Source of the DNA: Candidatus Phosphitivorax anaerolimi
GTDB taxonomy: Bacteria; Desulfobacterota; Desulfomonilia; UBA1062
Reading direction: 5' to 3'
Assembly: GCA_001896555.1 (NCBI GenBank)
Contig: MPOS01000054.1
Location: 1-62,179, forward strand
DNA length: 62,179 nucleotides
The position numbers and the translations under genes were made by a program. The notes beneath the pieces are model-generated. The model was not told the DNA's origin. It saw only the letters and a program-made list of their open reading frames with translations, and searched no databases. Shown here one piece after another: positions 32,915-41,711 of this stretch; positions within the stretch are counted from its first letter, which is position 1; each line of letters begins with the position of its first letter.

Positions 32915-32943
32915 AGGATGACGCATGAAGCGCCATCCTTTTT
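32915..32943 (+). terminator. second terminator-like hairpin after rpmB
   Basis: AGGATG (32915-32920) pairs with CATCCT (32934-32939) around a loop that can itself pair a little, followed by a T-run. It is a likely backup stop for the tRNA-Leu/rpmB transcript. Confidence 0.5.
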
Positions 32944-33029
32944 CGTTTCTCCTCTGCCTAAGAGGGCGTCCCTCCTGCCGCGTACGCATGAACACCCTGA
33001 AGATGCGGGTGTATTTTTTCTTGTTTCTC

Positions 33030-33074
33030 TGCTATAGTGTATCGGTGATTCTCGAGAATCTATCTCGTGCACGA
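33030..33074 (+). promoter_or_regulatory. extended -10 promoter with two tandem palindromes
   Basis: TGC-TATAGT (33030-33038) is an extended -10 box. Starting about 8 nt later are two perfect palindromes: GATTCTCGAGAATC (33047-33060) and TCGTGCACGA (33065-33074). They sit at and just after the expected transcript start of the lipoprotein gene at 33099, the position of a repressor operator. The regulator is unknown. Confidence 0.5.
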
Positions 33075-33098
33075 TTTATTGCAATGAGGAGACAAGCA

Positions 33099-33581
33099 AT
33101 GAAAACAAAGCTTTACCTCTCGGTGTTGCTGGCGGTATTTCTCGCAGCCGGCTGTGCTTCCGCCCCGAAACAGGCAGCACCATCCCTCAAGGACGATACG
33201 GCGTTTTATCTCGCCCGCTTCGACAAGGTATGGGACACCGTGATTACGACCCTGAACGCGGAGTCGATCCCCATTGATTCAATGGACAAGGAAAGAGGCG
33301 TGATCACGACCAAGTTCGTCAACTATTCGGTAGGTCCCCAAGCGCACTACGAGCTCGAAACCATCGCGGAGAAGCCCTCCGCCGCACGGCTGGCCATCTG
33401 GTCTCAGGCCGGATATACCTTGAGTATTCTCGTGACCTCGATTAACGATATGAGCACTAAGGTAAAAATCACCGCGCATATCGAGGCTTATGACAGAAAC
33501 GTATCCCAGGAATGGCACGAGTGCATCTCCAAAAAGACGCTGGAAGGAAGCATTATCGAGAAGATCAGGGCCCAGCTGTAG
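33099..33581 (+). CDS. lipoprotein, unknown function
   Basis: A 160-residue lipoprotein with signal peptide MKTKLYLSVLLAVFLAAGC (lipobox LAAGC, cysteine 19). The mature part is a small alpha/beta domain (YLARFDKVWDTVITTLNAESIPI, ITTKFVNYS, KITAHIEAYDRN) that recalls the NlpC/DUF-type beta-sandwich lipoproteins, but I do not assign a family. GAGGAG lies 8 nt before ATG 33099, which is preferred over upstream in-frame Mets. It is monocistronic: its own promoter with palindromes upstream and a strong terminator overlapping its 3' end. Confidence 0.82.
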   Translation: MKTKLYLSVLLAVFLAAGCASAPKQAAPSLKDDTAFYLARFDKVWDTVITTLNAESIPIDSMDKERGVITTKFVNYSVGPQAHYELETIAEKPSAARLAIWSQAGYTLSILVTSINDMSTKVKITAHIEAYDRNVSQEWHECISKKTLEGSIIEKIRAQL

Positions 33582-33601
33582 GCGGCGCCGGGGCCCTTTT
33601 T
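33567..33601 (+). terminator. Rho-independent terminator of the lipoprotein gene
   Basis: AGGGCCC (33567-33573) and GGGCCCT (33591-33597) form a perfect 7-bp stem, followed by TTTTT. The 5' arm lies inside the last codons of the gene. The loop contains GGCGCC and can form a small inner stem. Confidence 0.8.
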
Positions 33602-35705
33602 ATTGCCGCTCGATCCTCTCCACGCCCTTGAGTCTGCGGATGTCGCCGAAGAGGTCCTTGAGCTCGGAGAGGCTCTTGACCGTAACCCTGAAGACGCACA
33701 TGGCGCTGCCGTTCGCAACTGGATAGGCCTTCATACTGATGATATTGATGTTGCGGGTGCCGATGGCGGCGGTGATCGACCCCAGCATGCCCGGCTTGTC
33801 AGCGCACATCACCGAGAAATCGATCTCGTGGTTCTCCGAGAAGTTCTTGTCCCATTCAACGGCAATGAGCCGCCTGGGATCGATCTCCATCACATACGGG
33901 CAACTGCTGCGGTGGACGGTGATGCCCCTGCCCCGGGTGATGAACCCCACCACCTCATCGCCCGGGATGGGCCTGCAGCACTTGGCATACCGCACGAGGA
34001 GGTTCTCCACCCCCTTGACCACGATGCCCGATGAGTCCTGGCTCTTCTTCCGAATCTGCCGCTTGGGCTCCTTTTTCTGCTCCTCGGGTGCGATCCGGTT
34101 GATCACCTGGTTGACGGAGAGCCTGCCGAACCCGATCGCCATGAAGAAGGCATCCGTATCCGGGAAGGAGAAGTCCTTGGCCATGGCCTCGTAGTCGACC
34201 TCCTTGCCCAGGTGCAGACTCTTGATACGCTTCTCCAGGATCTCCCTGCCCAGTGCGATACTCTGCTCGTTTTCCTGGGCCCTGAGCCATGCCTTGATCT
34301 TGGTCTTGGCGCGCGAGGTCTTGGCGATGCGGAGCCAGTCCTTGCCCGGGTGCTGTTTGGAAGAACGCAGAATCTCGACCACATCCCCGCTGTTGAGCTT
34401 GTACCTCAGCGGTACGATCTTCCCGTTGACCTTGGCGCCCATGCACTGGTTCCCCAGCTGGGTGTGCACGCTGTATGCGAAATCCAGGGGTGTGGCCCCC
34501 ACGGGGAACCGCTTGACCTCTCCCTTGGGGGTGAAAACATAGACGTCTTCCGGATAGAGGTCGATCTTGACGCTCTGGAGAAACTCGTGCGGATCTTTAA
34601 GCTCCTTCTGCCACTCCAGGAGCTGCCGGAGCCAGGAGAGCCTCTCTCCCTCGTGATCACTGATCTGCATGCCGTCCTTGTAGCGCCAGTGGGCCGCAAT
34701 GCCCTCGTTGGCGATGTAGTCCATCTCCCGGGTGCGGATCTGGATCTCGATCCGGTCGCCGCCGGGTCCGAACACGGTGGTGTGCAGCGACTGGTACATG
34801 TTCGCTTTGGGCATGGCGATGAAGTCCTTGATGCGCGACTGGATTGGCTTCCAGATGGAATGGATGATCCCGAGCGTCTCATAGCACTCGGCAACACTCG
34901 AGACGATGATCCGCATGCCCATGACGTCGTACACGTCCTCGAAGGGTATGCCCTGCTTCTTGAGCTTCTGGTACACGCTGTAGACGTGCTTGATCCTGCC
35001 CTTGACCTCGGCCTTGATCCCCATGCTTTCGAGCTTGGACCGTATCTGCCCCATCACATCGCTCAGGTAGGCCTCCTTGGCCTTCTCGATGTCCTCGAGC
35101 CTGGCCTTGAGCGTCTTGTAGCCCGTGGGGTCGAGATACTTCAGGCTCAGCTCCTCAAGCTCGATCTGGAGCCAGTGGATGCCGAGTCTGTTCGCGAGCG
35201 GGGCGTAGATCTCCAGGGTTTCGCGGGCGATCCGCTCCTGTGACTTGGGCTTGTGGTACTGCAGGGTCCGCATGTTGTGCAGCCGGTCGACGAGCTTGAT
35301 CAGGAGAATCCGCAGGTCCTTGCTCATGGCCAGGATCATCTTGCGGAAATTCTCCGCCTGCTGCTCCTCTTCGGAGCGGAAATCGATCTTGGAGATCTTG
35401 GTGAGGCCGTCCACCACCTGGGCGACCTCATCCCCGAATCCTGCGGCGATATCCTCCACCTTGGTGAGCGAGTCTTCGATGGTGTCGTGCAGGAGGGCCG
35501 CAGCCACCGCGGTCACGTCCAGGTGCATCTGGGCGATGAGATAGGCGACCTCCAGGGGATGATTGAGGTAGGGCTCGCCGCTCAGGCGCGTCTGGCCCTG
35601 GTGCACACGCGCGGAAAACACGTATGCCTTTTCAATGATCCTGGTGTCCGCATCGGGAATATACCCTGACACCTCTTCGAGAATGTCGTTGATCCGTACC
35701 GTCAA
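33600..35705 (-). CDS. bifunctional (p)ppGpp synthetase/hydrolase (RelA/SpoT family)
   Basis: A 701-residue long-form Rel enzyme controlling the stringent response. The HD hydrolase domain has HDTIED at residues 73-78. The synthetase domain has RIKD at 291-294, the RxKD form found in bifunctional enzymes (synthetase-only RelA has ExDD), and YQSLHT. TGS (VFTPKGEVKRFPVGATPLDFAYSVHT) and a C-terminal ACT domain follow. Both active sites look intact. The start is TTG 35705, overlapping the proS stop (TTGA), so the gene is translationally coupled to prolyl-tRNA synthetase, an apt pairing since uncharged tRNA triggers the response. Confidence 0.96.
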   Translation of the reverse strand: MTVRINDILEEVSGYIPDADTRIIEKAYVFSARVHQGQTRLSGEPYLNHPLEVAYLIAQMHLDVTAVAAALLHDTIEDSLTKVEDIAAGFGDEVAQVVDGLTKISKIDFRSEEEQQAENFRKMILAMSKDLRILLIKLVDRLHNMRTLQYHKPKSQERIARETLEIYAPLANRLGIHWLQIELEELSLKYLDPTGYKTLKARLEDIEKAKEAYLSDVMGQIRSKLESMGIKAEVKGRIKHVYSVYQKLKKQGIPFEDVYDVMGMRIIVSSVAECYETLGIIHSIWKPIQSRIKDFIAMPKANMYQSLHTTVFGPGGDRIEIQIRTREMDYIANEGIAAHWRYKDGMQISDHEGERLSWLRQLLEWQKELKDPHEFLQSVKIDLYPEDVYVFTPKGEVKRFPVGATPLDFAYSVHTQLGNQCMGAKVNGKIVPLRYKLNSGDVVEILRSSKQHPGKDWLRIAKTSRAKTKIKAWLRAQENEQSIALGREILEKRIKSLHLGKEVDYEAMAKDFSFPDTDAFFMAIGFGRLSVNQVINRIAPEEQKKEPKRQIRKKSQDSSGIVVKGVENLLVRYAKCCRPIPGDEVVGFITRGRGITVHRSSCPYVMEIDPRRLIAVEWDKNFSENHEIDFSVMCADKPGMLGSITAAIGTRNINIISMKAYPVANGSAMCVFRVTVKSLSELKDLFGDIRRLKGVERIERQ

Positions 35706-37426
35706 TAATCGCTTCCCGCCTCTTTGATCTTCGCCATGCAGTAGCCGGCGGCCTCGCCGACCCTGATCTTTTCCACTGTCCCGGTTGCCCGCTCCTTGAT
35801 CTCAACGACCCCCTCCTTGAGCCCCCGCATGCCTACCGTGATACGGTACGGGGCACCGATGAGGTCCGCATCCATGAACTTCACGCCGGGACGCGCATCC
35901 CGGTCGTCCAGAAGAACATCGACCCCGCAGGCCTTGAGCTCTTCATATATTTTTGATGCTGCATCCATGACTTCCTCTTCACCCACGTTCACGGGAAGCA
36001 CCAGAACCGGGTACGGGGCAAGGGAGACGGGAAGCACCATTCCGTTCTCGTCGGCGTACTGTTCGATGGCGGCGGCCAGCACCCGGCCCACGCCGATACC
36101 ATAGCACCCCATGATGATGGGCCTCTGCTCGCCGCTCTCATCCAGGAAGGTGGCGCCCATGGCCTTGGAATACTTGGTGCCCAGCTTGAAGATGTGCCCG
36201 ACCTCGATTCCCCGTATCTCGTCCAGAGTCGCCTCTCCGCACCGGGGACAGAGATCGCCTTTCTGGGCGTTGCGGATATCGGCGACCTTGTCTACCTTCG
36301 CATCCCGGGAGAGCCAGACGTTCGTGAGGTGATAGTCTTCCTCGTTGGCACCGGTCACGTAAGGACCGGAATCCAGCAGCCCATAGTCGGCGATGATCCG
36401 CACGGGCAGGTTCACCGGCCCGGCAAACCCGCGCGGGGCACCTGTATGCTTTTCTATGGTCGCCTCGTCGGCCAGCTCCAGGCTCTCGCACCCCGCGGCG
36501 CGTTTGAGCTTGGCTTCGTTCACCTCGTGATCACCCCTCACCAGCGCGGCCACTACCCCCTTGTCGGTATCGTAGATGAGCGTCTTGACGAGCTCCTGCG
36601 GGGTGACACCCAAAAACCCGCAGACCTCTTCGATGGTTCTCATGTCCGGGGTCTTCACCTTCTTTGGGCTGCCTTCAGGGGCCTGCCGGAACACCGGCTC
36701 GGCCGGGGCGGCGATTTCCGCCTTTTCGAGGTTCGCGGCATAGCTGCACGAAGGGCAGCTCAGGATGATATCCTCGCCCGTAGAGGCCAGGACCATGAAC
36801 TCGTGAGAGTAGCTGCCGCCGATGGGCCCTGACTCCGCCTCAACAGCCTTGAACTTGAGCCCGCACCTGGTGAATATGCGCTCGTATGCCTTGCGCATGG
36901 CGTCGTAGCTCTTCGCGGCGCCTTCTTCATCGGTATCGAAGGAGTAGGCGTCCTTCATGATGAACTCGCGGGAGCGCATCACGCCGAAGCGAGGCCGGAT
37001 CTCGTCCCGGAACTTGGTCTGGATCTGGTAGAGGTTGAGGGGAAGGTCCCGGTAGGAACGCACCTCGTCGCGGACGATGGTGGTGATGACCTCTTCGTGT
37101 GTGGGGCCCATGGCGAACTCCCCGCCCTTGCGGTCGGTGAACCTCAGGAGCTCCTTGCCGTAGAACTCCCACCTTCCGCTCTCCTTCCAGATCTCGGCGG
37201 GCTGCACCGCAGGCATCAGGACCTCCTGGGCGCCTGAGCGGTCCATCTCTTCACGGATGATGTTCTCCACCTTGCGCAGGGCCTTGAGCCCGTAGGGGAG
37301 CCAGGAGTAGATGCCTGAAGCGAGCCTCTTGATCATGGCGCTCCTGAGCATGAGCTTGTGGCTGATGACCTCAGCCTCGCGGGGATCTTCCTTGTGCGAA
37401 TACAAAAACAGCGATGACCATTTCAT
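35702..37426 (-). CDS. proS: prolyl-tRNA synthetase (bacterial type)
   Basis: A 574-residue class II synthetase. Motif 1-type sequence begins KVENIIREEM, motif 2 contains FRDEIRPRFGVMRSREF, and motif 3 GIGVGRVLAAAIEQ. The large insertion (editing) domain between motifs 2 and 3 is present (residues ~225-400, with KLKRAAGCESLELA and GPYVTGAN), so misacylated Ala-tRNA-Pro would be cleared in cis. An anticodon-binding domain ends the protein. The gene abuts ispG directly (stop at 37427) and overlaps the Rel gene. Confidence 0.96.
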   Translation of the reverse strand: MKWSSLFLYSHKEDPREAEVISHKLMLRSAMIKRLASGIYSWLPYGLKALRKVENIIREEMDRSGAQEVLMPAVQPAEIWKESGRWEFYGKELLRFTDRKGGEFAMGPTHEEVITTIVRDEVRSYRDLPLNLYQIQTKFRDEIRPRFGVMRSREFIMKDAYSFDTDEEGAAKSYDAMRKAYERIFTRCGLKFKAVEAESGPIGGSYSHEFMVLASTGEDIILSCPSCSYAANLEKAEIAAPAEPVFRQAPEGSPKKVKTPDMRTIEEVCGFLGVTPQELVKTLIYDTDKGVVAALVRGDHEVNEAKLKRAAGCESLELADEATIEKHTGAPRGFAGPVNLPVRIIADYGLLDSGPYVTGANEEDYHLTNVWLSRDAKVDKVADIRNAQKGDLCPRCGEATLDEIRGIEVGHIFKLGTKYSKAMGATFLDESGEQRPIIMGCYGIGVGRVLAAAIEQYADENGMVLPVSLAPYPVLVLPVNVGEEEVMDAASKIYEELKACGVDVLLDDRDARPGVKFMDADLIGAPYRITVGMRGLKEGVVEIKERATGTVEKIRVGEAAGYCMAKIKEAGSDY

Positions 37427-38488
37427 TTACGATATCTCCTTCTTCACCTCGTTCACGAGTGTCTGTACGATTTCAGAGGCCTCGATTCGCCGCACGGGCT
37501 TGCCGTGAACGAACAGCATGGCATCCTCTCTGTCGAAGGCGACCCCGAGGTCCGCGATCCGGGCCTCTCCGGGGCCGTTCACCGCGCACCCCATGACCGC
37601 CACTACCAGGTGCTTCTTCACGTCCTTGAGCGCGTCCTCCACCTCAAGCGCGATGCCCGACACGTCGCCGTTTGTCCGCGCGCAGGTGGGACAGGCGATC
37701 ACCCTGACGCCTTCTTTCCTGAGCCCGATGCTCTCCAACAGGACCTTGCCTGCCAGAACCTCCTGGACGGGATCTGCGCAGAGCGATATCCGGATAGTGT
37801 CGCCTATCCCCTCCAGCAGGAGGGCGCCGATCCCCACCGAGGAACGGATGAGCCCGGAGAAGAGTGTCCCTGCCTCCGTTATCCCCAGGTGCAGCGGCCA
37901 GGAGCTGATCCGGGAGAACCGCCGGTAGGCTTCCAGCGTCTCCAGCACATCGGACGATTTCAGGGAGACCTTGAGCGACCCCACGCCCATGTCCTCGAGC
38001 ATGCGCACATACTCGGCCGCATTCTCCACCAAGGCCCCCACCCGGTCGCCGCCGTGGGCTTCGAGGACCCGCTTCTTCACCGAGCCCAGGTTCACCCCGA
38101 CCCGTATGGGAATCCCGGCCTGGATCGCCGCGCGCGCCACCGCCTCCACCTTCTCGGTGCGCCCGATGTTCCCGGGGTTGATCCGGATACCGTCAGCCCC
38201 GTTCTCGATGGCGGCGATCGCGAGCCGGTAATCGAAATGGATGTCCGCGATGACCGGGATGCCCACCGCCTGCTTTATCTCGTGAAAGGCATGCGCGGAT
38301 TCGGCATCAGGCACGCTCACCCGCACGATCTCGCACCCCGCCTGCTCGAGGTCGTGAATCTGGGAGACGGTCTTGTCTATGTCCCGGGTGTCGGTGTTGG
38401 TCATTGACTGGATGGTCACGGGGGCGCCTCCCCCCACGGGAACCGCCCCTACGTGAATCATTCGGGTGTTGTCATGGTGCGCTGTCAT
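37427..38488 (-). CDS. ispG: 4-hydroxy-3-methylbut-2-enyl diphosphate synthase (flavodoxin)
   Basis: A 353-residue [4Fe-4S] enzyme of the MEP isoprenoid pathway, converting methylerythritol cyclodiphosphate to HMBPP. The TIM-barrel part has VGGGAPVTIQSMTNTDT and RINPGNIG; the cluster cysteines are in CPTCART and GCAVNGPGEA. The start ATG 38488 (MTAHHDNTRMIHVG) is chosen because the family begins here; no good Shine-Dalgarno is seen. Together with UppP at 16464 it links to undecaprenyl carrier supply. The gene is the first of ispG-proS-rel. Confidence 0.94.
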   Translation of the reverse strand: MTAHHDNTRMIHVGAVPVGGGAPVTIQSMTNTDTRDIDKTVSQIHDLEQAGCEIVRVSVPDAESAHAFHEIKQAVGIPVIADIHFDYRLAIAAIENGADGIRINPGNIGRTEKVEAVARAAIQAGIPIRVGVNLGSVKKRVLEAHGGDRVGALVENAAEYVRMLEDMGVGSLKVSLKSSDVLETLEAYRRFSRISSWPLHLGITEAGTLFSGLIRSSVGIGALLLEGIGDTIRISLCADPVQEVLAGKVLLESIGLRKEGVRVIACPTCARTNGDVSGIALEVEDALKDVKKHLVVAVMGCAVNGPGEARIADLGVAFDREDAMLFVHGKPVRRIEASEIVQTLVNEVKKEIS

Positions 38489-38556
38489 TTTTTTGTGAGT
38501 ACCATATTCGATACCCGGACTCAAGATTGGAACCTGAATAATCGATAAGACCTTGG

Positions 38557-40206
38557 ATGAAAAGAATCGCTTACGACGAGATCGAATCACTTCTGGAGGA
38601 CCTTGGAGATATCCCCACACTGCCCTCCATTGCCACCGCCATCATGGAGAAGACGCTCGATTCACAGGTGAACGCGCGCCAGATTGCTCAGATGGTGGAG
38701 AGGGACCAGGCGCTCGCTGTCAAGGTGCTCAAGGTGGCGAACTCGCCCTTCTATCGGAGGATCAAGGAGATTTCGACCATCCGGGGGGCCGTGGTACTGC
38801 TTGGATTCAACGTGCTCAAAAGCATCGTGCTGAGCATCAGCGTGATCAACCTCTTCAACGACAAGGAAAAACGCAGCCTGGACTTCTACAAGTTCTGGCA
38901 GCACAGCATTGCCTGCGCGGTCTGTGCAAAGGCCATCGCGAACAAGGTTTCGCCCTCCTCGGCGGAGGATGCCTTCATCGCCGGGCTCCTGCACGACCTG
39001 GGCAAGGTGGTGGCCGACCAGCTCATCTGCAAAAAGGGCGAGTATCGCGAGGTCCTGGAGGTCATGAACCGCGCCAACTCCGACATCATCGAGGTGGAAA
39101 ACAGCATCGTGGGCGTGGACCATGCGACACTCGGCATGTACATCATGGAAAAATGGAACCTCCCTCCGCTGCTGTGCAGGACCGTGGGGTGCCACCACAG
39201 CCTCGCCGATTCAGGTGAGGATGCGGAGACGAGACAGCTCTGCGCCATCGTCCACGTGGCGGATATCGTAACGAACCATCTGGGGCTCGGCCTCGGCCAG
39301 ACCGACAGGGGGTTCGTGGACCCCGCGATCCTGAAGGGCCTGAACTTAAGCAGCCACGATATCCAGGATATCTCACTCACCCTCAAGGACAGCATATCGA
39401 GCATCAGCGACGAGATGGGGATACCCAAGGCCGAGCCCAAGACCTATTTCGAGGTGCTCCAGTTCGCGAACGCCCAGCTGGGCAAGCTAAGCCTCGATCT
39501 CGAACAGAAAAAAATGGCGCTCGAGCGCAGGACCGTTGAGCTCTCCAGCCTCAACCAGATGAGCAGCCAACTCCAGTCGTCCCTGAAGCTCTCGGACATC
39601 GTCAACATCCTCGCCTCAAATACCCTGACCATTCTCGAGGCCAAGAAAACCCGGTGCATCATGCGGCTGAGCAACCTGAGGATCATGATCACCGAATCGT
39701 TCTGGCTCAACAATGTTCCCCATACCCGCAGCGGGATGGCAAGCGCCACCAAGGAGCTCCTCGAAAGATCCAACGCCGTCTACCCCAAGGGGGTCAACTT
39801 CATATACGCACCCTTGAAGGTGGACAACAAGATCATCGGGGTCCTTGAGGCGATGCCCCAGGAGGGCATCAGCCAGGAGGAGTCGAACCAGAAGCTCCTG
39901 CTGCTTCGGACCGTTGCCGAGGTTGGTGCCCAGGCCATCCAGAGGGCCATGCTCATCACGAAGAACATCAAGGCCCAGAGGCTCGCCGCGGTATCGAAGA
40001 CCGCCATCGCCGCCAACCACGAGATCAATTCTCCCTTGACCACGATCCTGTTGAAGCTCGACATGATCGTCAAGGAGGCCTCGGTGAACAAGTCCGTGAT
40101 CGACAGCCTCCAGGAGATCAAGAACGAAGCCATCAAGATCAAGTCTATCGTCAAGAAGATGCTGGAGATCTCGGACGTGGTGGAAACCAGCTATATCAAG
40201 GACTAA
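38557..40206 (+). CDS. HDOD-GAF protein ending in a histidine-kinase H-box without ATPase domain
   Basis: A 549-residue signalling protein. An HDOD domain fills residues ~15-215 with LLHDLGK and GVDHATLGMYIMEKW. A coiled linker (about 305-345) leads to a GAF-like domain (~345-465), then a HisKA-type dimerisation helix pair with His488 in NHEINSPLTTI. The protein stops at residue 549, with no N box or G boxes, so it cannot phosphorylate itself unaided. The next gene begins 3 nt later, so the missing half is not simply a frameshift away. Possible roles: phosphotransfer acceptor for another kinase, or a dimerisation-only module. Divergent from ispG. Confidence 0.85.
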   Translation: MKRIAYDEIESLLEDLGDIPTLPSIATAIMEKTLDSQVNARQIAQMVERDQALAVKVLKVANSPFYRRIKEISTIRGAVVLLGFNVLKSIVLSISVINLFNDKEKRSLDFYKFWQHSIACAVCAKAIANKVSPSSAEDAFIAGLLHDLGKVVADQLICKKGEYREVLEVMNRANSDIIEVENSIVGVDHATLGMYIMEKWNLPPLLCRTVGCHHSLADSGEDAETRQLCAIVHVADIVTNHLGLGLGQTDRGFVDPAILKGLNLSSHDIQDISLTLKDSISSISDEMGIPKAEPKTYFEVLQFANAQLGKLSLDLEQKKMALERRTVELSSLNQMSSQLQSSLKLSDIVNILASNTLTILEAKKTRCIMRLSNLRIMITESFWLNNVPHTRSGMASATKELLERSNAVYPKGVNFIYAPLKVDNKIIGVLEAMPQEGISQEESNQKLLLLRTVAEVGAQAIQRAMLITKNIKAQRLAAVSKTAIAANHEINSPLTTILLKLDMIVKEASVNKSVIDSLQEIKNEAIKIKSIVKKMLEISDVVETSYIKD

Positions 40207-40209
40207 AAG

Positions 40210-40506
40210 ATGCTGGACCTCCATCACGGCTCTGGAGCGCAGAACGCGGCTTCTCCTCCCCTCCAGGATGCACGGCCTGCACCCGCCGGTCCGGAAGACG
40301 GGGCCGGATTCGAGGATTATCTCACCGAAAATGACGACCGGAAGACCTCGTCCGGGAAAGTCCGGGCCAAATCCTTAAGCGACGCAACACCCGGATTCGA
40401 AGATTATATGGAACAGCAGACCGACGAGCTGAGCAAGAAGATCACCCAGGTGTCGGGAGCGCCTCTGGCATCCGATACCCCGGGCTTTGAAGACTACCTC
40501 GAATAA
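40210..40506 (+). CDS. small protein with three GFEDY motifs
   Basis: A 98-residue, acidic, low-complexity protein. The pentapeptide GFEDY occurs at residues 33-37, 62-66 and 92-96, about 30 apart, in contexts GAGFEDYLTE, TPGFEDYMEQ and TPGFEDYLE, and the last copy ends the protein. The sequence between is rich in P, S, T and charged residues and probably disordered. AAGGA lies 6 nt before the ATG, 3 nt after the HDOD gene. The regular repeats look like short linear docking motifs, perhaps for the HDOD protein. No family is recognised. Confidence 0.7.
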   Translation: MLDLHHGSGAQNAASPPLQDARPAPAGPEDGAGFEDYLTENDDRKTSSGKVRAKSLSDATPGFEDYMEQQTDELSKKITQVSGAPLASDTPGFEDYLE

Positions 40507-40617
40507 GATTTCACTGGACAACCGCTGGTTTTCCGTTATCCTCTATTATATAAGAATACGCCGATTTGCCAGGCGCGTTATGAATCAGCCTTTGCTTTGC
40601 GCTTCTTAAAAGGCGTC

Positions 40618-40640
40618 AAGGAGGGAACATCCTCTTTTTG
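40618..40640 (+). terminator. weak terminator after the GFEDY gene
   Basis: AGGAGG and CCTCTT form a 6-bp stem (one wobble) around a 6-nt loop, followed by TTTG. Confidence 0.35.
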
Positions 40641-40718
40641 AAGCCTTTTTGCTTAAGCTGGGACCAGGGTTTGACTTGTTTAAGGTCCATACCATTGATT
40701 CACGTGGAGGAGGGAGCC

Positions 40719-41711
40719 ATGGATACACTGGTCAATGGAAGAGGCCTCGTGAGATGGGGCATCTACAACGAGCCGGTTCACCGGATCAACTACCTGGATT
40801 ACCGCCTGGAGACCCCGATGGGCTTTCGTCTGCCAAATCTTCTCAAGCGGCTTTTTATCAACCGGTTTCACTTCATCGGCATCATCGGCCCGGAGCTCAT
40901 GGCAGGGGCGGCCGTCGTCGATCTCGCCTATCTCTCCAACGCCTTTTTCTACCTCTACGACCGGCAGACCGGTGTGATAACCGAGTCCAAGGCGATGGGG
41001 CACCCCTTTGCCGGGACGTCCATTGAGCCCTCTCCCGAGAAACCGAGGAGCCTCTTCAACACCGGCGGACTGATCATCGAGATGCAGCGGGACTCGTTGA
41101 AGGCCCTCGGCAGGGACGTGTCCATCGACGTATCCATCGATCCCAACGCCACGAGCCCCTTGAGGATATGCACCCGGGCAGGATACCGGGGATGGGTGTA
41201 CACCCAGAAGACCAGCCCCTTGAAGGTCAGGGGTACCATAACCCGGGGAGACACCCAGTACGATCTCTCCTCTCCGGCGTACTGGGCCCTTTCGGACTGG
41301 ACGTGCGGGTTCATGCGCAGGCAGACCTGCTGGAACTGGGCATCGACCGCCTCCAGCCTCGACGACGGCAGGAGCCTGGGCCTCAACCTCTCCTGCGGGG
41401 TCAACGAGACGAGCTTCACGGAAAACGCCTTCTGGGTCGACGGCATCATGACCAAGGTGGACATGGTGGATTTCGATTTCGACCGGGACAACCTGTCCGA
41501 CCCCTGGCACATCAGGTCCAACGACAGAAAGGTGGACCTGGTGTTCTACCCCGAGGCGAGAAGGGAAGAGAAGATCAATGCATTTCTGCTGGCGTCACGG
41601 TTTACCCAGCTGCTGGGCTCCTTCGAAGGGACGCTGCTCACGGACGAGGGCGAGGTGATCTTTATCCAGTCGTGTCCCGGTTTTGCAGAGGATCACTATG
41701 CCAAGTGGTGA
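40719..41711 (+). CDS. DUF2804 family protein
   Basis: A 330-residue protein of the DUF2804 family, recognised by segments such as GIYNEPVHRINYLDYR near the N-terminus, HFIGIIGPELMAGAAVVDLAYLSNAFFYLYDR, WALSDWTCGFMRRQTCWNWAS and GLNLSCGVNETSFTENAFWVDG. The fold is beta-rich and related to tocopherol-cyclase-like or lipocalin-type sheets; no activity is established. ATG 40719 follows GGAGGAGGG by 3-4 nt and is preferred to an upstream in-frame Met. Its 3' end overlaps the convergent nucleotidyltransferase gene by 16 nt. Confidence 0.8.
   Translation: MDTLVNGRGLVRWGIYNEPVHRINYLDYRLETPMGFRLPNLLKRLFINRFHFIGIIGPELMAGAAVVDLAYLSNAFFYLYDRQTGVITESKAMGHPFAGTSIEPSPEKPRSLFNTGGLIIEMQRDSLKALGRDVSIDVSIDPNATSPLRICTRAGYRGWVYTQKTSPLKVRGTITRGDTQYDLSSPAYWALSDWTCGFMRRQTCWNWASTASSLDDGRSLGLNLSCGVNETSFTENAFWVDGIMTKVDMVDFDFDRDNLSDPWHIRSNDRKVDLVFYPEARREEKINAFLLASRFTQLLGSFEGTLLTDEGEVIFIQSCPGFAEDHYAKW

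Noticed and set aside
34000-38500. T-box or other leader riboswitch for proS
   Set aside because: proS directly abuts ispG with no leader; no T-box sequence near the ispG start.
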